DNA from: Anaeramoeba flamelloides
Lineage: Eukaryota > Metamonada > Anaeramoebidae
Reading direction: 5' to 3'
Assembly (NCBI GenBank): GCA_027625915.1
Contig: JANTQA010000036.1
Span: 3,591,501 to 3,655,500 of the forward strand
DNA: 64,000 bases
Part shown: positions 47,050 to 59,277 of the stretch, in pieces
Layout: the number at the start of each line of letters is the position of its first letter
Position numbering within the stretch: the first letter of the stretch is position 1
Position numbers and translations under genes: made by a program
The notes under the pieces: model-generated
Database searches by the model: none
Seen by the model: only the letters and a program-made list of their open reading frames with translations
Told to the model about the DNA's origin: nothing

Positions 47050-50000
47050 ATGACAAGCCTTGATCAAGTATTTGATGTAAATGTTGTCTCAAATAATTTG
47101 TGTCAAACAGAATCTATTCTACAATCATGTAATTCACTCTTGTACCTTCAAGAAGTGGTTGATACAATTTTTCAACAATTGAGCAATAAAATCTCTGAAG
47201 AATCTTCACAACTTCATAAATTAAACAACAGGATCGTTTCTGCAAATGTAAGAAGCTTCTTTTATATTTTTTACAACAAAAAACAATTTACTTTTGTATG
47301 TACAAACCCAAGTTTTGGGTGAGTTTAAAGAAAAATCTTTTCATTTACATCTTTTTTTAACAAGTTGAAGTTCCTATCCAGAAATTTGAACTGATATCCT
47401 AATATTTTTTTCTATTTTTCGATCAAAAAGAAACAGAACGAAATTGTACTACTATTTGCAAATATAAATAAACAATTAGACTTTCAAAAATAAAAGAAAT
47501 GGATCTTTCGAAACCACCAATACTCAAATATCAAACGGGATCTAAAATTAATCCGATTTTACTTTTTTTTTGTTATCAGTTATTTTCAGAATAAATGAGA
47601 AAAAATTTTCACTTCATTGTCCTCTTTTTTCATCTGAGTAATTTTTTGACAAACAGAGTTCCGAAAGAAATTGATTGTAATTTGTTATCTCTATTTAATT
47701 ATTTGTCCCCTTTTTATTTGTCCTATCTATTTTTATTTATTTAGGAAGTCAACTTCCCAAAGGAAAGTGAGATTTCAGAATTTAAATAGATAAAATCTTG
47801 TCTGAAATTTGATCTCATTTAAATATCAAATATCAGTGTGCTTGTATTTTGTCAACAAGATTTAACGAGAAAAATCTCAAACACAAGTTTTGTTTAAATT
47901 TGCAATCTCACAAATCCCTTATTTCTTGAGAAATTCTTCCTTAAGGTATCACGTTCAAATTACATTATTCAGATTACTATAATTGAAATCCTGTCTTTTT
48001 GGTAAAGTTTCAGAAGATTCTTGATCCAAAATTTAAAATAAAAACTAAAAAACGGAATTTTTTGGTTTTTATTTTTTGTTCTGTTGTAAAATAACCAATA
48101 ACTCCAAAGTATTAATTAAGAGGAGTATTAATTCATGTGGAAATTATTGCATTTTATAAAGTTATTGGTACTTTTATGTGTATATATAATTGTCATTATT
48201 TCCCTGTTTGTAGGGAAATATCTGACTTAAAAGAAAAAAATTGTATAAATAATTCTTAGGGGGTATTTCTCAGAGTTTGGTTAGTGATATTTTAGAGTCG
48301 AACAAAAAAATAAAAACCAAAAAATATCAAAAAACCCATTTTTGCATAAATAATTTATTTTAATCTTGGGATAAAAGATCTTCTGAACCGTAATCAATAT
48401 AGAATGGTGGACTTTGTAATGTCTGTTTGGAATTCATTTAGAAGTACATCCTTAAAGTATGATAATATTTCTTCTCTGGGAGGGGGGGGGGGGGGGGGGA
48501 TATAGTCGCCATAGATTTAACATTTCGAAACTGTTTTGTTCTTAAAGTTAAATGATTTCAGTTCTCTATGATTCAAATAACTCTAAATCATCTATTGACT
48601 CGTTTTTAAAATTAGTAGAAATTTAAATTATTTAATTAGATACCAACAATTTCTAAAAGAAAGATCTCTAAAATCAAAGAATATGATATTTTTTATTTTA
48701 ACAAAAAATTTTTTTTAACAAATTCAAGCTATCTTTTCGGACTCAAAATTAAATCTAAAAATAAAAAGAATAAATGAATTTATAAAATTTTTAATAAAAT
48801 CAAAGTATTTGCTTATCAATCAAATTTTTATGTAGTAATTTTTTTTTGAATCACATGAACCACAGAAATCACAGAAATCACAAAAACCTGAAAAAATTTT
48901 TAAATTATATATAGAGGATTGATGTTAAAAAATACAGACACTTTTTGTGAAAGAAAAATGGATTTAGCTGGGAGATCATTCTTTTTTTCCATTTTAAAAT
49001 GTTTGATTAATCCTACAATTACTGAAAGGGTTTATATTTTTTTTCGAAGAGCTTTTCTTTTTGATTAGTATTTGTAAATTAGAGTAATTAAGATATTTAT
49101 CAAATAGAATTATTTGGATGAAAACTAGATTACAATAACACTAATTTTTAAAAAAGATCAATATTTAATTTTTTTTCATTAGAAGTTGACTGAAAATAAA
49201 AAAAAAATCAAAACCATTTTCCAGTTAAAGGAAAACAGTTGTCGTCAATGAATTCAATCTGTTTAAAGTGTTTAAATGGATATCAGAAGAAAATTTTTAT
49301 TTTGGAAATTTCAAAATTGAAATCATTTTTTTCACATTTTTTTTTTTTTTTCGATTTTTTTTTTACGCCCAATTCATTTGTATATTGTTTTTTATTGCAA
49401 GATCGATAGTAACTTGGTAAAAAAGTTTTATTTTAATGTTATTGAAACAGTTAAAATGATTGTAGAGAAGCCATATTTATTTCTATTGAAATTTTCTTTC
49501 AGCTTCAATTGTAGATCAGAATGAAAATTGGTGTTTTTCACTTCATTTTCATTTGCTTTTTCAAATAGAGACCACAAATACCAACACACTTCGTTTTGGG
49601 ACTTGATTTCTCAAAGAAAAGTATGGAAAATGAAGTGAAAAATGTTTCGTATTTATTATTCAAATACCAGTAGAATTTCAAAACGAACATTGTTGTTTTT
49701 CTCAATAGTACCCTATGAATTTAAGTTTTTCTATTTTTAAGAAAAGATATTGGTTTAATAGTTTTCATTCCAGACAGATATATTCAATTCTCTAGTGTGT
49801 ATTATTCTACTTATTTCTTTTTTGTTCATCAATGGTTAATTATAAACAATAATTGTTATTTGATAGAAATGTTGAGTAACTTTAACAGAATCAAAGTTGA
49901 GTTAAATTAATTTGATTATTCGCTATAATATGAGGATTAGATTGATAAAATTTTGATGGATTTTAATAAAAAAAAAATAATAATAAACATGAAAAGGTTA

Positions 50001-51645
50001 ACATTTGCCAAATAATGAATTACATATATAAATTTTTTTAATTGATTTGATTGGTTGATTGATTTAATTTTAAAAGAAGTAAACTTGTATTTTTTTTCGA
50101 AAAGAAAAAATAAAAAGTATTTTTTAAACTTTGAAGGAAACAAAAAAATAAAATAAATAAATGATTTTTATTTAATTATAAATGGAATCTTAAATTTTTT
50201 TGTCACACCTCTACTTACAAAATTCACAAATTATTTTATAATTCCAATAGGAGAAAGTTACTAAAATAATGACGAATAAAAAGGAATCAATTACTGTTTT
50301 TTCTAGTTCAAAGTATCCCATTAAAAAGCAAAAAATAGATCTCCAAAAAACAGTTTATGCGTCTGTCAAAAAAAAAACACAACGAAATGAGAAATATGGA
50401 CACATTTGTGGTGACGTTCCAATTGGTTGTCCAATAGAAAATATTCCTAGACTGGGCCAAATTCGCAAAAAAATTGAAAGGGAAAGAGGGGAAAATAAGA
50501 AATCTGGTTTAGGCCTACTTCCGAATAATCTAGAAACAACAAGAGAGCTATTACTTTTCAATACCCAAAATAACCCATATTATAAATATAACCCAATTCA
50601 AAACTTAAACAATTTGAAAATGAATAAAGGTAAGAAACTAAAGCAAAAAAGAAAAGAAAAAAGAAAATTGATTGATCTAGAAGTTCCTAATCTTGAAATT
50701 GATGATATTCATAATAAAGAAAAAAAATTTTTACCAAAATGTGAGCCATTCCCTTTACAAAAAAAATTACCTCAAATAAATGTAGAATTAGATTTATTTA
50801 ATCAACAAACTGCGACTAATATTATTCAAAAAAACACATTTGAAGATCTTGATTTTATCCCAATAGAGGTATTAATTGATAATTCTATCAGTGATGAAAA
50901 AAATGAAAAAAATGAAAATGAAAAAAATGAAAAAGAAAAAAAAAAAAAAGAAAAAAAAGAAAAAAAAGAAAAAAATGAAAAAAATGAAAAAATTGGAACA
51001 ATTGAGAATTTGGATGAATTAAAATTTTTTGTCCCAAATAAAAAATTGGAAGATGTGGAATTGATTGGAAATAATTTTTGTCAAAATATAAACACTGCTG
51101 TAAAACCAGAGACTGAACCAAATTTAAATAATATTGTGAAGAATAATAATCAAGAAAAAAAAATTCAAAGCCAAAATCAAGATAATAAGATAATTTTTGA
51201 AAGTGAAAAGCAAGAGTTGAATCTTACCTCAACGCCTTATGATATTAATATTAAAAATCAGATCGGAATTGAAAATAAAATTAAGAAGAAAGTTCAAAAT
51301 AATGATTCTATTGTTAATAATGATAATAATTTAGTCAATAATAATGAAAAAGAAAATGGAAATATTGTTATTAAACAGTCGCCAGATATTTTAGTACAAA
51401 TAAGAAAGGGTTTCAAATTAAAACATGTCAAAAAACCAGGAATGCGGTCCCAAGAAGAGGAAGATATGAGAGATTCATCATTGCCTTTTATATTGTTTCG
51501 TAGAAGAAAAAAAATTATCGGAAATCAAGATCCACCAAATTATCGGGGAAAAAATCAAAAAAGAAATTTATTGAAAATTGCACAAGATTTCCTCCAAAAT
51601 GATGTGTTGGATGAAAAAAGCCCAGAAAATTCGGATTTTGACTGA
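47050..51645 (+). CDS. WASHC1: WASH complex subunit 1 (WASHC1), 2 exons
   Basis: Exon 1 is 47050-47247 (66 codons, donor GTAAGA) and exon 2 is 50251-51645 (acceptor CCAATAG); both are phase 0, giving 530 residues (human about 465). WASH activates Arp2/3 on endosomes to drive retromer-linked sorting. Exon 1 plus the start of exon 2 form the WAHD1 helical domain: LLYLQEVVDTIFQQLSNKI, RIVSAN-EKVTKIMTNKKE, then ITVFSSSKYP, compared with human IKVFSSAKYP. GLGLLPNNLETTRELLLFNT (about 152-171) matches human [20 protein letters not shown], as I recall it. The C terminus has a WH2 motif (DILVQIRKGFKLKHV, about 445-459), a connector (PFILFRRRKKIIG) and an acidic tail ending NSDFD. The usual Pro-rich region is replaced by a Lys/Glu/Asn run, and the usual acidic-tail Trp is Phe here. 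AATAAA at 51897. Confidence 0.88.
48482..48499 (+). repeat. Homopolymer G run (18 G) in the WASH intron
   Basis: A run of 18 G preceded by GGGA, in a region otherwise about 80% A+T. It could fold as a G-quadruplex in DNA or in the pre-mRNA. Confidence 0.85.
49130..49920 (+). repeat. Dispersed repeat in the WASH intron
   Basis: It aligns to 52430-53020 in the same orientation (GATCGATAGTAACTTGGTAA versus GATTGATAGTCACTTGGTAA; CATATTTATTTCTATTG; GTTTTTCTATTTTTAAGAAA). The segment 49.53-49.70 kb, present here and inverted at 36.2-36.5 kb, is missing from the 52 kb copy. Confidence 0.6.
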
Positions 51646-52429
51646 TAAATACCTTATTATATTTAAAGCAAATTATCAAAAATTTTGATTTTCTGTAAAC
51701 CAAATTTATTTTGATACAGGTATAATTATTACTTTTAATATTTTTTTTTATTTTTCTTTTTATAATAAATATATATATATATCTGTTGTTGTTTTGATCT
51801 TTCATTTATTTATCTTTTACTTTGTTATGGTTCCTATATTTTTGGTACTTTTTTTTTTATGATCTGTTTAATGAAAATAATTTAAATTGGAAATTCAATA
51901 AAGATTATGATATCCAAATATTTCAAACCTAAACTTTTCTATTTTATTTTAATTACTCCACTTAACTAGAATTTTTTTAAAAAAATTCATTGGTGAACAG
52001 TTTGGCACTGTTTAACTTTGTTAAATTTTTTATTTTTTTATTTTTTATTATTTTAATGAAATCATATTCAATACACAAGCCGAAATATGATGCCTGAATT
52101 TTTAAAGACATCAAGATTATACTTTTTAGTTCTATCAATTAAACATTATTTCATTTTTCAAATGTCTATTTCAACCACGAGAGAAAACAAACTTCATATT
52201 AATTTCAACATTGAAAAAATTGTAATTATTTTGGATTTTTTAAATAATTTTAAAATTATAATTTAAGGGGTTAGTAACTCTTGTTATTATTATTTCAAAA
52301 GGTAATAAAGTACTTAATTTGGGGAAATATTTAATTAAACTTCATAAATAAACACCTTTATTAACTTTAAAAAAAATAGATTATCATTTTTAAAGATCAT
52401 TTTTCCCAATTAATTTTCAGTAAAAATAT

Positions 52430-53020
52430 ACAATCCTTTTTTGCTAAGATTTTTGGATTGTAAACCATTTTCCAGTCAATGTGGCCCAGCTGAAATAGAT
52501 TAATATACATGCGTTTAAAGGTTTTGAATGGGGGTTATAAGAAAAAATTATTTTTGGAAAAATTGAAATTATTTTTGGAAAAATTGAAATAATTTTTTCA
52601 CATTTGATCTTATTTTACCTTTTTTTTTTTTTTCAATTTTTTTGATGATTAATTTACAATTTTTTTTTTTATTTGAAGATTGATAGTCACTTGGTAAAAA
52701 AATTTTATTCTATTGTTAATAAAATAGTGGAAATTATTGTAAAGAAATCATATTTATTTCTATTGGAATTTAATTTGGGTCTTCAATTGAGGATCAAAAC
52801 TTTTTATTGTTTTTTTTTTCTCAATGTGGCATACGAATTTGGGTTTTTCTATTTTTAAGAAAATAAATTAATTTTTTTTTTTGACTTTATACTAAATATC
52901 AACTGACTTTTGAATTTTATTATTCTACTTATTTGTTATTTGTTCTTATTGGTTTAATTATTAATAAAAATTGATATTTTTCAAAAAGTTAAGTCACTTT
53001 GATTGAAACAAAGTTTCTGT
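52430..53020 (+). repeat. Dispersed repeat, partner of 49.1-49.9 kb
   Basis: It aligns to 49130-49920 but lacks about 170 bp of that copy in the middle (after TCAATTGAGGATCAAAA). No coding potential. Confidence 0.6.
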
Positions 53021-53067
<47 letters not shown>

Positions 53068-53129
53068 TATATAGATAAACTCTTTTTAAGTAAAAGGTGT
53101 CCAATTTGGTTGAACTCATAGAAAATATT

Positions 53130-53655
53130 CGATGAGTTTAATTCATTATAATTCTCAAACTAAAATTTCAATTTTTAGATCAAAATCATTTTTTCTCATT
53201 TTGTCCTTTTTTTTTAAATTTTGCTTTTTCCTTTTTTTTTTTTTTTTTTTCTTTTTTTTTTTTTGTTTTTTTTTTTTTTTTTACTTTTTTTCTATAATTC
53301 AAATTGAAAAAAAATGTTTGAAACTCCAAATTAACATTAAGAAAAGTTGGGTTTTGTAAGTTCTTTTAAAATTCATACATTTACCAGTAAAAAATCTTAT
53401 TATCAACAATTTTAGTTTCCTGAAGAAATAAAAAAAAAATTTATAAATGTAAGAATGAAAAGGGCCAAATATTATTTTAACAGTTTTTTTTTTGGAAATT
53501 TATAGTTTGTATAGGCTTTTATTTTATGATTATCAACTCTAATACAAATTTTATTATTTCTTGCATTTCAAAACAATCGAAGTTTGATTGATTCTTAAAA
53601 ATAAAAGTGACATTTTCATTTTTGGCTGGGCCACTTTGAGTAAAATGGAGTTAAT
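53130..53655 (+). repeat. Dispersed repeat, 0.5 kb, copy 2
   Basis: Partner of 18490-19000 in the same orientation. The poly-T part yields a spurious poly-Phe frame. It is bordered by (TA)n runs on both sides. Confidence 0.7.
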
Positions 53656-53658
53656 AGT

Positions 53659-53690
<32 letters not shown>

Positions 53691-53699
53691 TTAGCACCA

Positions 53700-55000
53700 C
53701 GATTTTACTTAAATTTGATCCAGTTAAAAAAAGAAAAGATTTAAAATGATATAGATGTACTAAAGTATTTATTTTTTTATTTGTCTTTAATCCGGATTTG
53801 GATTATAATAAAAAGTCACAATAATTCGAAAATTAAGTAGTTGTATTAGTGTTTATTTTTTTGTTTTATGGAAAACAAATAATAATTTTTCATTTTTACT
53901 TTTTCTTTAAAGATTCTGATTTATTTTTCTTAATTATTTAAATAAGACACTTTATTACAATAATAGTTATTCAAACCCAATACATTTATTTATTAATAAA
54001 AAATATCAAACAAAATTGCTAATTTTATGATTAAAAAAATAAATAAATAAAAAATATATATTTCTGAAAAATTTTCATTTTTTTTTTAGATAAAATTTTA
54101 ATATAAAATCCAAAAAAAAACAAATTGATTTCTTGAAGCAAATTTAAAATTTTGTTTTGAATAATTTCCAAAACTTAAATTTGAGTAATATAAAATAATT
54201 GAAAATACTTGAAAAAAACATTGCCAAATAATTTTATTTAATACATTGTAATTAAATCAATAATAAGCATTTATACCAGATATATTAATTAATCCTGAAA
54301 TTAAAAAAAAACAAAAATACGCTCTATAAGTATTATTCAAAGATAATAAAATAATCTCCGAAACCAAAATTTTTTTTATTGCATTTTGTTATTAATAAAA
54401 ATCAGAAAAAAATCTTTGTAAAATTTGAATTTTTTAATCTTAATTAATACAGATATTGGAGAAAATTTTTGTTCTTTTGATTCTTATTCAATAATATTCT
54501 TTATTTTATATATAGATTTTTGTAATTCAAAAATTAAAAAATAGTAAAAAATAATAAAAAAAATCAAAATTATTAATCTGACTCGGACTATTTGCCAAAT
54601 CATTTACATTTTTTAAAAAATTCTTGTAGAAAAAATTTCCAAATATAACATGGAAAAAAATATTATTTTTTTTTCAAATTTAATTTATATTTTTTTTTTT
54701 TAAATAATTTAGAATCAAATATAGATATTGTTATTGAATGGTATTCAGTATATAAAACAAATTTTCTATGTGATATCAAAATATCTTTTGGAATGAATAA
54801 ATTATTTAATAAAGTATTTTATGTAATGTTTGGGATGCAAAAGGTCGCAAAAGTTTCCAGTAAAGTTTGAGGTGTTTTAATAAATAAAACTAATAAGTTT
54901 TTGATTTTTAGAATAACTTTTCAAAAAAAAAAAAAAAAAAAAAAATTTTTTTGACAAAATTTGGAAAAATTATAAAATCACAATAACCAAGAAAAAATTT
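53700..55000 (+). repeat. 1.3 kb dispersed repeat, uninterrupted copy
   Basis: It aligns in order with 58680-59080, 59278-59745 and 61018-61610. Landmarks are GATTTAAAATGATA, TATTACAATAATAG, AAAGATAATAAAATAATC and GAATCAAATATAGATATTGT, then TTTGACAAAATTTGGA. It shows what the second copy looked like before two elements jumped into it. No coding frames were found, so its class is unknown. Confidence 0.7.
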
Positions 55001-55275
55001 CTTTCAAAATCAATACTTTCCAACATAAAACAAAAATATGGTAACCATTTTTCAAGAATTAACTTAATTGTTAATAAAAATAATCAGTTACTTTTTTGTA
55101 GTTTTATATTGAAAACATGTGAATTTTGGATTTCAAAAAAGGAACTCAAATTAAGACATTGTTTGAACAAGGTTACCTCATCCATTTTATAAGTTGAAAC
55201 TCAAATGATTATAAAAAAATTTTTTCAGATCTTTAAAAAATTTCATTTTATTTTTAAAAAATACTACTCCCTTAA
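55000..55275 (+). repeat. Dispersed repeat, 0.28 kb, copy 2
   Basis: Partner of 27735-28015 in the same orientation, interrupted exactly at its CCCTTAA by the next element. Confidence 0.65.
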
Positions 55276-55829
55276 TGTTTACAATCCCTGAATTTTGAAA
55301 AAGGAATATTTTGTGTAGGGCGTGGGTAATTTTTAATTTGGTTCTTAGCTGATGGATCTTGTGCTTTTTAAGGGTTTTAAGAGTTGTTGAAAACGACAAT
55401 TATTTACAATTTATTGTTTTTTACTCCGAAATCTGATTTGAAGAGTGCAAGAATAATATCGGATGGGAAGCCATAAAGAAATGCGATTTGTGGGTTGTTG
55501 ATTGAAATTTTTAATTAGGATTTGATTTTATTTAGAGCTTTTAAAAAAAAAAATTGTTTTCTTTTCGTTAATTGACTAAAAATTAAATCAAAATTTCTTC
55601 TACAACACATAAATCTAAAATTTATTTTTAAACACCTACCAGATAATTTTTTCTTTAACTCTTCATTTCGGATTTCGGAAAAAAAAAAAAATAAATTGTC
55701 AAAAATTGCCATTTTGAACCACTATTAAAATCCATACCAAGTACAAGATCGATCAGCTAAGAACCAAATCGACAACTCACTACAAACAACTCAAGATAAT
55801 CTTTTTTCAAATTTCAGGGATTGTAAACC
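55276..55829. mobile_element. TTAA-flanked inverted-repeat element, 554 bp
   Basis: TTAA lies on both sides (55272-55275 and 55830-55833). Terminal inverted repeats read TGTTTACAATCCCTGAA at left and TTTCAGGGATTGTAAACC at right. Further in, GATCSATCAGCTAAGAACCA recurs inverted, so imperfect arms extend about 105 bp. The copy at 27.7-28.0 kb gives the empty site. The termini match the 87 bp element at 11.88 kb. TTAA duplication suggests mobilisation by a piggyBac-type transposase elsewhere in the genome (inference). Short minus-strand frames inside show no known domain. Confidence 0.62.
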
Positions 55830-56068
55830 TTAAAATTAATAAATTTTGAATCAACTAAAAAAAAATAAAAAAAAAATCATTTCTTTTGTTTTTCGAAGAG
55901 AAAAAAAGTAAAATTATCTTTCTCTTTCATAAAAAAAAAATGCGAAGATTTTATTTTTAGAAAAGCCGTGAATTAAAAAAAATAAGGGTAAAATTTCAGT
56001 AAAAAGAATTGTGTGTTTAAGAGATAATTTAGAAGACAAAACAAAAAAAAAAATAAAAACAAAAAGTC

Positions 56069-57058
<990 letters not shown>

Positions 57059-57916
57059 ATGATCCAATATTCAAAAAAAAAAGATCGAGGGGATTCCTTT
57101 TATCGAAGGGCCAAGGAAGAAGGTTATAGGGCAAGATCTGCGTTTAAATTACTTCAAATAGATGAGGAGTACAACCTTTTTAAAAATGGCAAGATTAATA
57201 AGATTGTTGATCTGTGTGCAGCGCCTGGCTCATGGTCGCAGGTAATTTCAAAAAAGGTGTACCAATCGCAGCCTAATGAAAAATTGCGTGAAAAGGTGAC
57301 CATCGTTGCTGTTGACATCCAGCCAATGGCGCCAATTGAAGGGGTGGTACAGCTCCAGGGAGACATCACTCTCCAAAGCACTGCGACGAAGATTGTCGAA
57401 CTATGTGGCGGTGAACACGTTGATCTTGTGGTCTCAGATGGCGCCCCCGATGTCACCGGTCTTCATGATCTTGACGTTTATGCTCAAGCGCAGTTAGTCA
57501 AGGCAGCTTTGAACATCTCCCTGCAAATTTTAAAACGCGAGGGCGATTTTGTTGCCAAAGTATTCATGGGCACGGATCTTGCTTTATTAGAAAATCAGCT
57601 TTCTTTATTTTTTGAAAAGGTTTCCTTATTAAAGCCAAAATCTTCAAGAAACAAATCACGAGAAGCCTTCTTTGTTTGCCAAAACTTCCAGCCTCACAAA
57701 GAATTTAGTTCCTCAATGGATCTGATTCTTGGAAAGTCCCAAGATTGGGATCAATTAGATGGTATTAATAGAATAATTGTACCTTTTTTAAATTCAGGCG
57801 ATTTGTCTGCCTTTGACAACTTTGGTTCGTTGGTTTGTAAACATGACAAATCACTTGAAAAGATTGAAAATAAATCAAAAAAAAAAGAAAATCAAACAAT
57901 TGAAAAAAAGAATTAA
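57059..57916 (+). CDS. FTSJ1: tRNA 2'-O-ribose methyltransferase TRM7/FTSJ1
   Basis: A 285-residue protein of the FtsJ/RrmJ family. It uses SAM to methylate 2'-OH groups in the tRNA anticodon loop (positions 32 and 34 in yeast and human). The catalytic tetrad K-D-K-E is visible at Lys30 (ARSAFK), Asp127 (SDGAPD), Lys167 (VAKVF) and Glu202 (SREAFFV). The SAM-binding loop VDLCAAPGSWSQV is at 50-62. SDGAPDVTGLHDLD and the late QLDGINRIIVPFLNSGDLS mark it as the cytoplasmic TRM7/FTSJ1 type rather than the nucleolar Spb1 or mitochondrial MRM2 types. The length is near the conserved core, with a short Lys-rich tail. The start ATG immediately precedes the basic N terminus. Its middle is markedly richer in G+C than other genes here. 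Partner proteins (THADA/Trm732, WDR6/Trm734) are not in the window. Confidence 0.95.
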   Translation: MIQYSKKKDRGDSFYRRAKEEGYRARSAFKLLQIDEEYNLFKNGKINKIVDLCAAPGSWSQVISKKVYQSQPNEKLREKVTIVAVDIQPMAPIEGVVQLQGDITLQSTATKIVELCGGEHVDLVVSDGAPDVTGLHDLDVYAQAQLVKAALNISLQILKREGDFVAKVFMGTDLALLENQLSLFFEKVSLLKPKSSRNKSREAFFVCQNFQPHKEFSSSMDLILGKSQDWDQLDGINRIIVPFLNSGDLSAFDNFGSLVCKHDKSLEKIENKSKKKENQTIEKKN

Positions 57917-58533
57917 AGAATAAAAGAAGACTTTTGAGAATGTAACTTAATTTTTAGTAATTCTTTTTTTGAATTTGTTGAGAAAGATCGTATATCTTGT
58001 GAATGAACATTTGGTATTTTGTTTTCTTGTGTTTAATTTATCACTTGCCTGAAAAAAAACAAAATTGAAAACTTTGGGTTTTTACAAAAATAATACTTTC
58101 GATTTATTCATATTTCATCATTATTAATCTCATTAGTCTACAGGATAACCAGACATTCAAAAATTTCAAATTATTCAATCTGTTGTAATTTTTTTGAGTA
58201 GTAGTTCAAACTTCAAATTTTCAAGGTCTTTCTCCTAACTCTTGAAAAAAATACCCATTTTTTGATAAGTGAAAAAATTTTTAACTCAAAATTTGTATTT
58301 AAGTGGAATTGAAAAAAAAAGATAGGATTGTTAAAAGAGAATAAATAATGCTTTTAAAAACAACTTTTAGTTTCAAATAAAACCCAAATATTGAAAAAAA
58401 CATTACACAATACAAATATTCAAATGACTGAAGAGCACCTAGTTTTTTTTTTTGAATTTTGGAAATTACAAAAAACATGTGCACACCTTTTGCTCAATCT
58501 AAACTATTTTAATTTTTCATAAAACATTTGAAT

Positions 58534-58662
58534 TTTAGAATATATAACTAAAAACACAAGAAATATACCTACAATTTTCCAGAACCCAAAAAACATTTTA
58601 TCAAAGGTTTTATAAAATTGTAGGTATATTTCTTGTGTTTTTAGTTTATATATTCTAAATTT
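58534..58662. repeat. Long near-perfect hairpin
   Basis: Arms of about 45 bp: the left includes CTAAAAACACAAGAAATATA then CCTACAATTTT, and the right is their complement (AAAATTGTAGG then TATATTTCTTGTGTTTTTAG). They are separated by about 35 bp. It may be a small foldback element. Confidence 0.7.
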
Positions 58663-59080
58663 CATCAAGTTTTTTAAAAAAGATTTAAAATGATACTGAT
58701 GTGTTAATATATTTATTTTCTTATTTGTATTTAATCCAAATTTTTATTATAATAAAAAGTCAAAATAGTTCAAAGATAAAGTAGTTATGTTATTGATTTT
58801 TTTTTTTGGAAATTGGAAAAAAAGAAGAATAATTATTCATTTTTTCATTTTTTTTAAAGATTTTTATTTTAATTTGAATTTTTTAAATCAGAAATTTTAT
58901 TACAATAATAGTAATTCAAAACTCAACACATTGATTTATTAATAATAACAATCCAAAAACGTTGTTAATTTTATGATAAAAAAATTTAATAAAAAAATAT
59001 ATAACTGAAAATTTTCAATTTTTTTTTCTCAAAAATTTCAATAAATATCCAATCCAGAGAAAATCAAATTTATTTCTTTA

Positions 59081-59277
59081 CAGTCAGTTTCAAATTTAAG
59101 GCACAAACTATCAACGAAATTTAAGGCAGAATAAAAATCTCAAATTAAGGCACAAAATATGGAATTTTGTTTTTGACAAATAATTTTACTAGAATCTGAA
59201 TTTTGTGCCTTAAGTTGAGATTTTTATTGTGCCTTAAATTTTGTTGATAGTTTGTGCCTTAAATTTGGAACTGAATG
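59081..59277. mobile_element. TA-flanked palindromic MITE, 197 bp
   Basis: TA occurs on each side (59079-59080 and 59278-59279). The arms, about 80 bp each, start CAGTCAGTTTCAAATTTAAG and are complementary to the other end. Within each arm TTAAGGCAC recurs three times, once with AG in place of the last two bases. The whole element is one imperfect hairpin with a short centre. A TA duplication suggests Tc1/mariner-type mobilisation (inference). The 53.7 kb repeat provides the empty site. Confidence 0.72.

Larger units (their letters stand above)
47248..50250 (+). other. WASH intron, 3.0 kb
   Basis: It starts GTAAGA and ends CCAATAG; phase 0 on both sides. It holds a pure G run (48482-48499) and a copy of a dispersed repeat at about 49.13-49.92 kb. 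I found no further exon inside; joining the flanking exons already gives the WAHD1 helix with spacing close to human WASH. Confidence 0.75.
51646..56068. other. Intergenic region between WASH and ARF, repeat-rich
   Basis: No host gene was recognised. In order it holds the WASH 3' region, dispersed repeats (52.43-53.02 and 53.13-53.66 kb) separated by a (TA)n run near 53022-53072, a second (TA)n run near 53658-53688, the 1.3 kb repeat (53.70-55.00 kb), a 0.28 kb repeat and the TTAA-flanked element. Confidence 0.6.

Noticed and set aside
53132-53359. Plus-strand frame with a poly-Phe core.
   Set aside because: It lies in a dispersed repeat and is mostly T tract; the partner at 18.5 kb does not keep the frame.
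55515-55712. Short minus-strand frame followed by GTAGGT as the first exon of a host gene.
   Set aside because: It lies wholly within the TTAA-flanked element and no acceptor or domain supports a gene.
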